Below, piece by piece: positions 45,006 through 55,079 of a DNA stretch of 64,000 nt; the stretch's first letter is position 1, and the number at the start of each line of letters is the position of its first letter. The translations under genes were made by a program, and so were the position numbers. The DNA is taken from the NCBI RefSeq assembly GCF_040760075.1, contig NZ_CP142884.1:3286001-3350000 (forward strand). Direction: 5' to 3'. Source of the stretch: Sphingobacterium sp. R2 (GTDB taxonomy: Bacteria > Bacteroidota > Bacteroidia > Sphingobacteriales > Sphingobacteriaceae). Below the pieces are notes generated by a model. That model made no database searches. It was not told the origin of the DNA and saw only the letters and a program-made list of their open reading frames with translations.

Positions 45006-46064
45006 TTATTGTACTTGAATCGACTCTGCCCTTAGCATTTGTTTAAACTTGGGATTTCGTATATAGCTACTAAAGGCATGACTCGACATTCCAGTAAAAT
45101 CGGTCATAGAAAAAATGGTGTAATTTTTCTTAAGAGCATTAAAACTGTCTGCTTTATATCCAAGATCAGTTGGGTTAAGTTTGTTAGATAAGAATCCGAA
45201 AAACTTTTTCAACATCTTGTCGGTACCGTTTATGGTGATATGTATTTTCTTAACTTGTGGGCTCAGTTCGACAAATTTTTTTGTCCCGCTTAGTGTATCT
45301 GTATATTGAAACTCGGAAAGTCCTATTGCCGGTGCCAGCATAATACATGTAACTCTGTTTTTGTTTTCCAGCAAAGGCTTTGCCCGCTCGATATCGACAT
45401 TGTGAATATCTTTTGCCTGTGCGGAAAATGAGCTATTAAATTCAGGATTCGAAATTGCACTCATCACTACAGATGCGCCCCGACTATGTGAAATAATATA
45501 AACATCCTTATTGGCCATATTGTTTAGAATTCTCCTTAAACCAAATTCACCGGCCATCTGGCTAAAAGAGGCTGCTGAAAACCAGTTTTTTGCGGAACGA
45601 AAAGGGGAGGTAGATCGTAAACCATCCCAATAGAATCGAATGATTTCATCGGTTTTAGGGTTTGTAACGATATGATTGGCAATATATTTATATTGTTTTA
45701 CAACTGATTCTTCGTCAGCATTGAAGCCGTGAACTAAAATAAACACACGTTTTTTTGGAGCAATACGTTTTGACAGACGCAGCATGTTACTACGTTCAAA
45801 AGCGAGTAATTGTTCGCGATCACCTCTGTCTGTGGCAATTTTCATAAGCGAATAAGGATCTCGAGCCGCTTTATTGGACGGAATGCCATAGTTTTTCTTC
45901 CAGTTATCGGGGTAGAAATTACCGTTTTGATCCACAAATGAGTACCACAGGTTAGGATCTACGCCAGTGTTTGGGGAAGCCGAATCGGGAAGATTATGGA
46001 TAAGGCCACACGAAGTGAACAAACTGATAACGATGATAATATAGAAAAAATACCTTTTGTTCAT
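45006..46064 (-). CDS. Lipoprotein alpha/beta hydrolase (DUF900-like)
   Basis: A 352-residue lipoprotein (lipobox SLFTSC, Cys near 19) with an alpha/beta-hydrolase domain. FILVHGFNADEESVVKQYKY (about 108-127) and the nucleophile SHSRGASVVM (Ser near 194) are clear. Relationship to DUF900 hydrolases is inferred from HGFN and SHSRG. Convergent with the PKS operon, 27 bases apart; a functional link is not supported. Confidence 0.75.
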   Translation of the reverse strand: MNKRYFFYIIIVISLFTSCGLIHNLPDSASPNTGVDPNLWYSFVDQNGNFYPDNWKKNYGIPSNKAARDPYSLMKIATDRGDREQLLAFERSNMLRLSKRIAPKKRVFILVHGFNADEESVVKQYKYIANHIVTNPKTDEIIRFYWDGLRSTSPFRSAKNWFSAASFSQMAGEFGLRRILNNMANKDVYIISHSRGASVVMSAISNPEFNSSFSAQAKDIHNVDIERAKPLLENKNRVTCIMLAPAIGLSEFQYTDTLSGTKKFVELSPQVKKIHITINGTDKMLKKFFGFLSNKLNPTDLGYKADSFNALKKNYTIFSMTDFTGMSSHAFSSYIRNPKFKQMLRAESIQVQ

Positions 46065-46170
46065 ATGATTAATTTTCTACTATTCTAGAATTTTACCTTT
46101 AATATGAATCCAATGGCATGAATTGTAACCTTCAAAAGGTAACTCATGGGTTCCAGAAGAGACAATATAC

Positions 46171-46587
46171 TTATTTCTTTTTAAGATAACGATTGATCAT
46201 AGGACTGAAATCAATTTTGGAAGAAATTTGAATATGCTCTGCTAATACAGCTACTGGAAATTCATCCAAAGTTTTGAAATTAATACAGCCTTTTTGAAAC
46301 TTGGCCTTTGGTATTTTTAATTTTAGTTCTTCCATTAATTCGGGATTAGTATAGATGACCAAGGAATGGAATGAAATATAATTCTTCGCGACTGTTAACC
46401 CGTATTTAAATACGCCTTGTTCATTAAAACTAAACGCATTTGGATTTGACATAAACTTTCCGAAGTCTTCGGAAATAGCTTGGTCATTTTCTACTATTGC
46501 TTTTCTGAATTGATGGATTACTTCTTGTTCAGTAGCCGAAAGTTTAGCAATATATTGATCGATCTCCATTAATTTTTTATCATCCAT
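46171..46587 (-). CDS. DUF1801-domain protein
   Basis: 138 residues, cytosolic. IDQYIAKLSATEQEVIHQFR begins the domain. Strands around FKYGLTVAKNYISFHSLVIY and the basic KFQKGCINFKTLDEFPVAVL match DUF1801/YdhG-like proteins, whose role is unknown. Single gene; short C-terminal lysine tail. Confidence 0.8.
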   Translation of the reverse strand: MDDKKLMEIDQYIAKLSATEQEVIHQFRKAIVENDQAISEDFGKFMSNPNAFSFNEQGVFKYGLTVAKNYISFHSLVIYTNPELMEELKLKIPKAKFQKGCINFKTLDEFPVAVLAEHIQISSKIDFSPMINRYLKKK

Positions 46588-47024
46588 GAGGTCTATTATT
46601 TATTGTTTAAAAATATTCAATTTTCTTCAATTTACTAATGTAGTCTATAAAAACATTGGGCTAATTCTGTAGTGATTGCTTGAGGAACTTATTTCTATGG
46701 CTTGAGATGTTATGTCTCTTTCGCAGAAATGAATGTATGTGACACTATACTTTTTTAAACAGTTCTTGATCAAATTCTTTACTCAAGCTTTTATTTTAAA
46801 GATATCCCTACAGCCACATGTAGAAAAATTAGGGATTAGTGTGTTTGATATAGGTTTAGCACTTTATCTCTTTCGAAGAATAGCTGCTATAAGTCATACT
46901 ATAGCCAGTTTTTAAAGTTAAATTTACATTTAGCGTGCATAAGGATTATTATTTTGTAAATTCATACTACAAAGCGTTCGATAGCAATTTTTGATCGCTT
47001 TTTTATATTAAATAAAAGGAATGG
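46588..47024. other. Intergenic region
   Basis: 437 bases upstream of the VWA/ATPase pair. A 60-codon frame at 46733-46915 has no family resemblance or start signal and is treated as chance. Nothing else stands out. Confidence 0.4.
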
Positions 47025-48146
47025 ATGAAAAGCAAGAAACGAAATAAAGGTTTTCTCTTTAGGCAATTTGAAGCACCATTTCAGACGCCTTTTGAAAAAT
47101 TATTTGACATTTTCAAAGAACTGATTACCCATACTTCCGGTGATTTTGATGAAGCTATTGATTGGCTTAGGCAGTTGGATAAAGAGTTTAAGCTAACGAC
47201 CCCTGCCTACACGATAGACGATTTCATTACAGATCTGAAAGATAAAGGATACATCAGAGAAAAAGTTGAGTTTGATGGTGAAGGGGGGATAGATATTACC
47301 TCAAAACTTGAGAAAGCCCTGAGGCAGCACGCGTTGGACCAAATTTTCGGAAAGATGCGCAAGGGAATGTCTGGCAATCATAAAACAAATCACCAAGGGC
47401 GGAGCGATGAAAATATGGGGGATTTCCGAAACTATCAGTATGGCGATGGCCTAGAAAAGATAATTTTGACAGAGAGTTTGAAAAATTCACAAATTAATCA
47501 TGGAATAGGAGAGTTTGCGTTGTCTGAAAATGATCTTGTCGTTGAGGATACGCAGTTCAAATCACAAATGAGTACAGTGCTGATGATTGATATTAGCCAC
47601 AGTATGATTTTGTATGGAGAGGATAGGATTACACCAGCAAAGAAAGTAGCCATGGCCCTATCTGAGCTTATTCTTACGCGTTATCCTAAGGACTCTCTTG
47701 ACGTTATTGTTTTCGGAAACGATGCTTGGCAAATAGCGATTAAAGATCTTGCTTATCTGCAAGTAGGACCTTTTCATACCAATACTGTCGCAGGCTTAAA
47801 GCTAGCAATGGATTTACTACGGCGAAAGAGGCATGCAAATAAGCAAATATTTATGATAACCGATGGCAAACCGAGTTGTTTAAATATGCCGGATGGTGGT
47901 TATTATAAGAATCCCATGGGTTTGGATCCGTTCATCACGAGTAAGTGTTATAGTATGGCTGCGCAAGCTCGCAAGTTGGGAATACCGATAACTACTTTTA
48001 TGATTGCTTCCGATCCCTATTTACAACAATTTGTCGACGAATTTACAGCTTCGAATCAAGGAAAGGCTTATTATACGGGCCTTGGCAATTTAGGTGAAAT
48101 GATTTTTGAAGATTATGAAGAAAACCGAAAAAAAAGAATACGATAA
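47025..48146 (+). CDS. VWA-domain protein (partner of MoxR-type ATPase)
   Basis: 373 residues. A helical N-terminal region (about 1-175) precedes a von Willebrand A domain with MIDAS motif VLMIDISHSMILYGED (DxSxS, about 188) and the later ITDGKPSC. It is followed six bases later by a chelatase-like AAA+ ATPase, the pairing of Mg-chelatase D/I-like or MoxR systems that load metals or remodel complexes. The target is unknown. Confidence 0.85.
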   Translation: MKSKKRNKGFLFRQFEAPFQTPFEKLFDIFKELITHTSGDFDEAIDWLRQLDKEFKLTTPAYTIDDFITDLKDKGYIREKVEFDGEGGIDITSKLEKALRQHALDQIFGKMRKGMSGNHKTNHQGRSDENMGDFRNYQYGDGLEKIILTESLKNSQINHGIGEFALSENDLVVEDTQFKSQMSTVLMIDISHSMILYGEDRITPAKKVAMALSELILTRYPKDSLDVIVFGNDAWQIAIKDLAYLQVGPFHTNTVAGLKLAMDLLRRKRHANKQIFMITDGKPSCLNMPDGGYYKNPMGLDPFITSKCYSMAAQARKLGIPITTFMIASDPYLQQFVDEFTASNQGKAYYTGLGNLGEMIFEDYEENRKKRIR

Positions 48147-48152
48147 AAATAT

Positions 48153-49619
48153 ATGGATTATACGAAGATTAAAACATTTGGTGCATTAAAAACTTCGGGT
48201 TATAAACCTAAGACAATAAAAGAAGAATTGCGTCAGAATCTAATTACAAAAATAAGGGCGGGTGAATCCGTGTTCAATGGAGTATACGGATACGAAGATA
48301 CGGTTATTCCTGAACTTGAGCGGGCTATTCTCTCCAAGCACAATATTAATTTATTAGGGCTTCGCGGCCAAGCGAAAACGCGATTGGCAAGACTTATGGT
48401 CAATCTACTGGATGAATATGTGCCAGTGGTAGAAGGTTCGGAGATTAACGATGATCCCTATAATCCGATATCGCGTTATGCGATAGAACGACTAAAGAAG
48501 GAAGGTGACGATACCCCAATATCTTGGCTTAGTAGAAACGATCGTTTTGCAGAAAAACTTGCTACACCCGATGTGACCGTCGCTGATTTGATTGGTGATG
48601 TAGATCCCATCAAAGCCGCAAATTTAAAACTAAGCTATGCAGACGATCGTGTGATTCACTTCGGTATGATCCCAAGGGCAAACCGATCTATTTTTGTTAT
48701 TAATGAACTTCCGGATCTTCAAGCGAGAATTCAAGTCGCCCTTTTTAATATATTACAGGAGGGGGATATACAGATTCGTGGTTTTAAGTTGCGCTTGCCA
48801 TTAGATATACAATTTATATTTACAGCGAATCCCGAGGATTATACCAATAGGGGAAGCATTGTGACGCCGTTGAAGGATCGAATTGGTTCGCAGATACTTA
48901 CCCATTATCCGACTTCTGTTGAGATAGCAAAAACAATCACCGCTCAGGAATCTAACTTGGAAATAGCGCAGAAAGAGCAAATTTATATCCCAGAATTAGC
49001 GCGAGAATTAATAGAGCAAATAAGCTTCGAAGCTCGAAATAGCGAATATGTTGATGATAAAAGTGGCGTTAGTGCACGTATGAGTATTACGGCATTTCAA
49101 AACTTAGTAAGCACCGCTGAATTGCGTATGCTTAAAAACGGATCGCAAGCAACCGCAGTGAGATTGGGTGATTTTATGGGCATTATACCTGCAATAACTG
49201 GCAAGGTTGAGCTTGTTTATGAAGGTGAGCAGGAAGGAGCAGATATTGTGGCATTGCAACTGATTGAAAATGCTATAAAAAGCATCTTTCCCGTCTTATT
49301 CCCAAAAATTGAGAAGCTGGAGAGAGAGAGCGATCGTTATCCCTACGATGATATTGTGCGTTGGTTTGCAGAATCGGAAGGTATTGAATTATCTGATGAG
49401 CTTAGTGATATGGAGTATATTAGGGTTTTGGATGAAGTGGTACCTATTAAAGCTTTGATTCAGCAATATCAGCCAGAAACGAAATCTGCGGATGTCTATT
49501 TTTTAACCGAATTTGTTTTATGGGGGCTCACTTTAAACAATAAATTAAGTAAATATAGAATTGGAACGGGACTGCAGTTTCAGGATAATTTTCAAGGATA
49601 TCTAAGAAACAATCTGTAA
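48153..49619 (+). CDS. Magnesium-chelatase-like AAA+ ATPase
   Basis: 488 residues. Walker A is LLGLRGQAKTRLARL (about 69-83). The Walker B region is SIFVINELPDLQARIQVALF, where INELPDL is the form usual in this sub-group, and FTANPEDYTNRGSIVTPLKD is the sensor 1/arginine finger stretch. It works with the VWA protein just upstream. No porphyrin or cobalamin synthesis gene is nearby, so a chaperone-like role is more likely than a chelatase. Confidence 0.88.
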   Translation: MDYTKIKTFGALKTSGYKPKTIKEELRQNLITKIRAGESVFNGVYGYEDTVIPELERAILSKHNINLLGLRGQAKTRLARLMVNLLDEYVPVVEGSEINDDPYNPISRYAIERLKKEGDDTPISWLSRNDRFAEKLATPDVTVADLIGDVDPIKAANLKLSYADDRVIHFGMIPRANRSIFVINELPDLQARIQVALFNILQEGDIQIRGFKLRLPLDIQFIFTANPEDYTNRGSIVTPLKDRIGSQILTHYPTSVEIAKTITAQESNLEIAQKEQIYIPELARELIEQISFEARNSEYVDDKSGVSARMSITAFQNLVSTAELRMLKNGSQATAVRLGDFMGIIPAITGKVELVYEGEQEGADIVALQLIENAIKSIFPVLFPKIEKLERESDRYPYDDIVRWFAESEGIELSDELSDMEYIRVLDEVVPIKALIQQYQPETKSADVYFLTEFVLWGLTLNNKLSKYRIGTGLQFQDNFQGYLRNNL

Positions 49620-50305
49620 GTTTTTATAATAATGTTGTTTCGTTTCCGAAAATGGGTTACGAATTCCGGCATAGGAAGTGTCAGGTGTTGAGTGTATTAG
49701 ATCAATAGAAAATAGTAGGGTTAATTAAAAATGTGGAACGACATTCTCGTTCCACATCATGTTTTTCATTGTAGTATTGTAGGGAGTTTATAGTATTCTT
49801 TATTGAATCAATAGGAATCGAAATGTGAGATATGGATCTTTAAACAGTTCAGCAATTACCTCTATCGAATCAATTCTACTTGTTGACAAATGTAACTTAG
49901 ATTAGATACATAAAGAATATGAAAATCGTCCTTTTTTATGTGAAAATGGGAATATTTAATTTGTATGTAAAACCTATTGCCTTAATGTCTTTATCCATAC
50001 CTCTTTTAGAAAATGTATAATTCCATATCTAATTTATTAAGTAATGCAGCTGTATTGGGGTGGAAAGCGACCGCATTGGTAATATGAAGTTCTTTGCTTT
50101 TAGAATCTCTATAAATTGATTAGAGAGATCTTAGTGTTGTGTTATATTGAGAGTGAGGCATTCGAGACTGCTGGGAGAACAGAATTTGGATGAATACGGT
50201 TTTGCTACTATATAATAGAGTTGATTTCTTCTTTGAACTTTAGTACCTTTAACTTGACCTTGTCAGATTTCTAGTGGTTCATATTGATTGGCATGTCTGA
50301 AAAAA
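49620..50305. other. Gene-poor region with one hairpin
   Basis: About 690 bases without a supported gene. A perfect 11-bp inverted repeat ATGTGGAACGA/TCGTTCCACAT (49731-49741 and 49747-49757) may terminate the ATPase operon, 110 bases downstream; its T run is weak. The rest is AT-rich with no recognised coding. Confidence 0.5.
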
Positions 50306-50887
50306 ATGAGAAAAATGGTCTTTATAGTTTTATTTATTGTGGCGGCAGTCGGAGCCGCTGTAGCCTATTATTTATTCACCAATGGTAACGTTGAAGTAGA
50401 TATGGCATTGAAATCAGCTACTATCCATGAATTTAAAGTAAACGGGCTGGACGGCTCTACCATAAACTTTGCGAAATTTAAAGGTAAAAAGATCTTAGTT
50501 GTAAACACCGCTTCCAAATGTGGATTTACGCCACAGTATGAGGGTCTTGAACGTCTATATAATAAATTCAATGATAAGCTAGTTATTATAGGCTTCCCTT
50601 CAAATGATTTTTTAGATCAAGAGCCAGGTAAGGACGCTGAAATAGCAGCATTTTGTCAACGAAATTATGGCGTAACTTTTCCGATGGCGGCAAAGATTGA
50701 TGTGAAAGGAAAGCGACAGGCGCCTATCTATCAGTGGTTGACCAATAAAAGCCTGAACGGTGTTGAAAGTTCAGCGGTCTTATGGAACTTTCAGAAGTAT
50801 TTAATTGATGAAAATGGTAAGCTTATAAAGCATTTTTCACCAAAAACTGACCCTGAAGCTAATGAAATTATATCTCTTATCAATTAG
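50306..50887 (+). CDS. Glutathione peroxidase family protein (cysteine type)
   Basis: Thiol peroxidase, probably thioredoxin-dependent. Start at the ATG 50306; the TTG at 50288 is less likely. One N-terminal membrane helix (about 3-21) anchors it on the periplasmic side. The active site is NTASKCGFTPQYEGLERLY with Cys in place of selenocysteine, then FPSNDFLDQEPG with Gln and WNFQKYLI with Trp. 193 residues. No neighbour is linked. Confidence 0.92.
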   Translation: MRKMVFIVLFIVAAVGAAVAYYLFTNGNVEVDMALKSATIHEFKVNGLDGSTINFAKFKGKKILVVNTASKCGFTPQYEGLERLYNKFNDKLVIIGFPSNDFLDQEPGKDAEIAAFCQRNYGVTFPMAAKIDVKGKRQAPIYQWLTNKSLNGVESSAVLWNFQKYLIDENGKLIKHFSPKTDPEANEIISLIN

Positions 50888-51266
50888 AAGCCGACTCTTA
50901 TTCAACTTAGGAATTCAGTCAACAGATCCTATGAATTAAAATATATGCCCTATATTGTTGCGCATAACATATCCGTTTTAATTATCTCTACGACTTTCTC
51001 TAATAATCCTGAATTTATAGAACATTAATCTGTAGAGCATGTGCTATCTCTGTAGACAGAAGTTAATATAAGGTGAATTGACTTTTTTAGTGGTATTCGC
51101 TACTATTTTGCTTTTTAACGAACAAAGCAATCATTATTCGCCAAAACAAAATTAATATTCGTGCATTACTCTTGAAAAATAACTTAATATCTTTGTAAGA
51201 GAACGCGAAAGAATAATCGATGACTAATCGAGCAATGTCTACAAGTGGTCATAGAAAGTGTTAAAA
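50888..51266. other. Intergenic region
   Basis: About 380 bases. A TATCTTTG box at 51188-51195 fits a -7 element for the next gene, giving a 65-base leader, but no -33 box lies at the right distance. Nothing else is recognised. Confidence 0.4.
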
Positions 51267-51704
51267 ATGGGGAAAATCATAGTGAAATTTTGGTTTGTCA
51301 ATGTGCTTGTAAGTATTTTGCTATTTATCTTATATCGACTTGTTATTGCGGAAAAAAATACGGTTGATACAGGATTTCTGAATACGATTATTGTTATAAT
51401 GGACATTAGTGTTAATCTTGTTTTTTCAGCTGTTTACCTTTTCGCTATAGCATTGTGTTCTCTACTGTTTTTTCTAAATCGTATAGAAAAAGTCAGAAAT
51501 AGTAAAACGTTATGCTTTTTGGTTTTCTCAGGAATACCTGCTGTATGCTTAGTTATGTTAATTATTTATATATTGGTTGGAGTGTACAAGTTTAATATGG
51601 CCATTGAACCGTTAAAAACGCTCCTTTTGTTTACGTTTATTTATTTAGGCTGTACCATTTTAGAATTTATCGCCTTTAGAAATGTAATTGAAAAAGAGAA
51701 ATAG
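51267..51704 (+). CDS. Four-helix membrane protein, unknown function
   Basis: 145 residues with four hydrophobic helices (about 5-25, 40-68, 78-105 and 115-135) and a short basic tail. Start at the ATG 51267; a GTG at 51258 is in frame. No family recognised. It lies alone at the edge of the decayed region. Confidence 0.55.
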   Translation: MGKIIVKFWFVNVLVSILLFILYRLVIAEKNTVDTGFLNTIIVIMDISVNLVFSAVYLFAIALCSLLFFLNRIEKVRNSKTLCFLVFSGIPAVCLVMLIIYILVGVYKFNMAIEPLKTLLLFTFIYLGCTILEFIAFRNVIEKEK

Positions 51705-52004
51705 TGGTGAGCAAAGATACATTTCGCATTAACCTTTATTATCACAGTACAGGCGAGACGGATAAATATTCTGTACTTGACTATTGAGTGATCAGGAGAC
51801 ACCAGTAGAAATAAGTAAGGGTTTTTACATTACGTTGCACGCATTAATCAAGTTAAAGTATGCTTCTTAGTAATGCATAAAGATTTTGATGAGCTTATGA
51901 ATCGCAAAGAAAATATAAATGAGACCAAGTTGCCCGGTCAGCTTTTGGAGTATCTAACTTACTGAAAATACCTGTATGAGCTTGATGACTATTGGCTGTT
52001 ATTT
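51705..52004. other. Intergenic region with a possible coding remnant
   Basis: 300 bases. A plus-strand frame ending at 51965 reads like a protein tail (KDFDELMNRKENINETKLPG) but has no start signal or known family. It may be another decayed gene at the IS-flanked edge. Confidence 0.25.
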
Positions 52005-52635
52005 TTATTTAGTTAGCAATGGGTTGCACCAAATTGACCAGGCATTAAAGTTGTTTCCGACTGGATCTTGTGTGAGAAGCTCAAGATCGTCTATATTTGT
52101 GATATCTATATCAAAAATATGCTGTTGATTAGGTCTAACGATACGAGAAGAAAGGGTTTTCCCATTACCCTTGATAATAAATTTAATACCCTCTGGTTTT
52201 AGCGCTCCATCACGCAATGCTGCTATGATTTTTAAATTCCGCCACTTTTTTGAGAGCTTATACGCATATAGGGATGGCGTATGGGCGTACAAACCTTTTC
52301 GATATAGGTTGCCCATACTTTCTAAAAAAAATAAACTATTGGATTCGGCCGTGTAATAATTTCGAGCGGGATTTTCCCAACCAACCAAAGCTTCTTTCCA
52401 TGCTGCATCAGAAAGAAATACGCTATCCATTTGGGTGGTTTTAAGATTGATTGGCTTGCTGTCGCGTAACAACTCATTTAATATGCCTAACTTCACGTGC
52501 TTTTGGCTATCTTGGCTGTCATTTTCAACTACTCTAATCAAGTCATTTATGCTCGGCTGACCATAGTTATTAACTGTGAAAAAATGCCCCCCATCACCTT
52601 GAGTAACCATTTTTCGGTATTCTTTAACTGATCCA
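52005..52635 (-). pseudogene. NPCBM-domain protein truncated at its 5' end by an IS element
   Basis: The C-terminal part shows the NPCBM/NEW2 carbohydrate-binding pattern: MDSVFLSDAAWKEALVGWEN, GNLYRKGLYAHTPSLYAYKL and FDIDITNIDDLELL, ending in WSIWCNPLL. The frame stays open upstream of the first ATG (52610) until it runs into the IS21 end at 52636, where an IS-derived TAA closes it. NPCBM modules normally end longer glycosidases or sialidases, so the catalytic part has probably been lost. About 209 codons remain. Confidence 0.7.
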
Positions 52636-52702
52636 TGTTAATTCTCATTAGAATGCCCCCACTGATTCTCATTAAAATGCCCCCACTAATATGCAAAAAT
52701 AA

Positions 52703-53527
52703 TCATTCATTATCCTGATCATCTGAGATTTCGTTTTCCTGCTTTCGAGGGCGCCCTCTTCTAGTCCTTGCGGTATCTTCACCAGGAAAAAGATCCTGTA
52801 GTTCGATAAGATTTTTTACGCGATAGCTGTTCCCATTAAGTTTTACAATTGTTGCATGATGGACAATCCTATCTATAATAGCAGAAGCAATTACCCTGTC
52901 ACCGAAGAGGTTTCCCCAGTCTTCAAAGTTTCGGTTTGTGGTGATGATCATAGACCCCGTTTCGTATGTCCTGCGAACGATCTCAAAGAAATCTTCCAGA
53001 CTGTTCTGCGGCATTTTTTTGAAGCCCAGCTCATCAAGTATCAGCAGGTCAGGCTTTAGATAACGCTGCAATACGGACTGGTAACTTCCGTCTGCCCTTG
53101 ATGCGAACAGTTTTTCGACCATTTCATTTGTGTGTGCAAACAGTACTTTTTTACCTCTTTTGACCGCTTCAAGCCCGATCGCATGGGCCAGGTGGGTTTT
53201 CCCGACACCGGGTTTCCCCATGAATATAGCATTGGAGCGCTGTTCTATGAACCGGCAGGAAGCCAGGTCAAATAATAGCCTTCTGTCCAGGTCCGGCTGG
53301 TAATTCAGGTCATAACTGTCCAGGATCTTTTGCGTATCCAGCCGGGATTCCTTTAGCCTGGACTGATAGCCATTGGACTGTCTTTTTACTATTTCATCTT
53401 CGATGAGCAGCTCCAGAAATTCAAGGTAGCTGATCTGTTTTTCCAGGGCATGCCTATTCCTCATTTCAAGGTTCTGGGCCATCGTGGCCAATTTTAGCTG
53501 GCGTAAATTTGCTAATAATGTTTCCAT
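52703..53527 (-). CDS. istB: IS21 helper ATPase IstB
   Basis: AAA+ ATPase that assists IstA in transposition. 274 residues. Walker A is MGKPGVGKTHLAHAIG, Walker B LLILDELGFKKMP, and MIITTNRNFEDWGNLFGD is sensor 1. Complete and apparently intact. It lies ten bases after istA on the minus strand of the full-length element. The tail RTRRGRPRKQEN is basic. Confidence 0.93.
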   Translation of the reverse strand: METLLANLRQLKLATMAQNLEMRNRHALEKQISYLEFLELLIEDEIVKRQSNGYQSRLKESRLDTQKILDSYDLNYQPDLDRRLLFDLASCRFIEQRSNAIFMGKPGVGKTHLAHAIGLEAVKRGKKVLFAHTNEMVEKLFASRADGSYQSVLQRYLKPDLLILDELGFKKMPQNSLEDFFEIVRRTYETGSMIITTNRNFEDWGNLFGDRVIASAIIDRIVHHATIVKLNGNSYRVKNLIELQDLFPGEDTARTRRGRPRKQENEISDDQDNE

Positions 53528-53537
53528 ATTATTTATT

Positions 53538-54977
53538 TCAGTTTGTTAATCTGTCGTATAGTCCGAGTTCGTGTTCGTATTCGCTGGAATACACCATAGG
53601 AGACATTTCATCGTAATTTTGCTTGTAAAGCTCGTTCTCGCAGATCCGTTTGACCTGCTGGTAGCTGAAGGCTCTGTAATGGAGCGCGCGCTTACATGAC
53701 AGATCGATCTGCACGTCGGTAAACCGCTTTTTTAATTTAAGTATCCCGCGGGTCATCGGGCTCCAGTGGGTAGGCACCTCCGCCAGAAGATGTTCAAAGA
53801 AAAGCAGTGCAGAAGGTCCGATACTTCCCATTAGCCGCTTATATTCTTCTCTGCTGATATTCTTTTTATAATCCGGACGGTGTTCCTCCAGAGAAACGTA
53901 CATGCCCATCTGACCGCTTACCTGATGGAGTGCAATGCGGGTGCTGCCGTCAAATATTTTTAGGCAGGTACCGTTGCTTTCGAGCCTGACGGTTCTGCCC
54001 GCATAGGCAGCGGGCACCGAATAGTAATTATGGCGGTAGCTCACGTGTGCCAGCCGGGTGACTTTTCTGGATCCGACCTCCAGGATTTCATATCGCACCG
54101 GGGGCAGTGCAAGCAGTGCATGTTTTTCATACTGTTCAAATACGGCAAGAGGGATACGGCGCGTGGTTCCGTGTACGCGCTTATTGCATGTCTCTTCGTT
54201 CTAGACCTTCAGCCCGCACAGCAGATCTTCATAGCCATTGCCATCGAAGCCCTTTAAAAAATTGTTTTTTACATATTTGATAGATGATTCAACTTTGCCC
54301 TTGTCCTGTGGACGGCGTGGCCTGCACGCAATTCCTGCACAGCTGTAGTAGGAAAGAAATTCAGAATACCTGCGCTGGAGCTCCGGTTCGTAAAGATCCG
54401 GAATGGTCACCCCAGATTTCAGGTTGTCAAGTTTGACAGTTCGCGGAACACCCCCAAAATACTCGAAAGCTTTGATATGGCAGTCCAGAAATTCGTCCAC
54501 CCGCTGGCTGGTCACCAGTTTATAAAAGCTGTAACGGCTATGGGAGAGAACCATGGAAAACACCCATACTTTTACAGGGCGGCCATTCCTGCGGAAAGTA
54601 CCCATATATCCGAAATCCACCTGCGCTTCTTCTCCCGGATCGCTGTGCAGCGGCACAAAAACCTCCTGCTTCTTTAATCTCTCGATACTTCTGGCGACAC
54701 TGGGATAAGATATATCTAAAACCTGCTGCTCATGCAGGCGCTGGTGGATAAGTATAGCGCTCAGTCCCATCTCCTTATATACCTGAATGTCATCGAGATA
54801 ATCGTCCAGCAGCTTTGGTCTTACCTGAGGCAAAGGTTCCTCTAGCCCACGCTCAAGGGCTTTCTGTATCCGGGAAACGGTCTTGCGGCACATCCCAAGT
54901 TCTGATGCTATCTCCCGTATCGATTTCCCGTGGGATAGCAGTGTTTTTATCGTATTATGCATTGCCACTTTATACAT
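53538..54977 (-). pseudogene. istA: IS21 transposase IstA interrupted by an in-frame amber codon
   Basis: One continuous frame of 479 codons, broken only by TAG at 54201-54203 (codon 259). The N-terminal HTH (REIASELGMCRKTVSRIQ) and the DDE residues in EEAQVDFGYMG, VKLDNLKSG and DKGKVESSIKY are all before the stop. The C-terminal barrel domain (from NKRVHGTTRR on) is after it. The neighbouring related element has Trp (TGG) at the same place (RVWNDEICNKRVHG), so a TGG-to-TAG change is likely. Confidence 0.88.
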
Positions 54978-55079
54978 AATGTCGGACTTTAATACTCCGA
55001 CAAGTTAAACCTTAATTAAAAACTTAAGGTGGTGGCATTTTAGTGAGAATATATGGGGGTGTTTTAGTGAGAATTAACA

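Larger units (their letters stand above)
52636..55079 (-). mobile_element. IS21-family insertion sequence, full length
   Basis: About 2.44 kb bounded by perfect 12-bp inverted repeats TGTTAATTCTCA/TGAGAATTAACA. Each end carries two copies of a 24-bp-spaced internal repeat (TTCTCATTAGAATGCCCCCAC type), the multiple transposase sites usual for IS21. It encodes istA (with an internal stop) and istB on the minus strand. Flanking bases do not form a direct repeat (GATCCA left; ATGTCA right), and the right end abuts a second IS21 element inside its istA. Confidence 0.9.

Noticed and set aside
46733..46915. 60-codon frame in the gap before the VWA gene
   Set aside because: No recognisable domain, no ribosome-binding or promoter signal, and low-complexity hydrophobic composition typical of AT-rich intergenic DNA.
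51873..51965. Short frame MHKDFDELMNRKENINETKL before the NPCBM remnant
   Set aside because: Protein-like composition but only 30 codons, no known family and no start signal; mentioned only as a possible remnant in the intergenic entry.
55043..55079. Start of the second istA frame at 55043
   Set aside because: These codons lie in the terminal repeat of the other IS element; the true IstA-derived sequence begins at about 55080.
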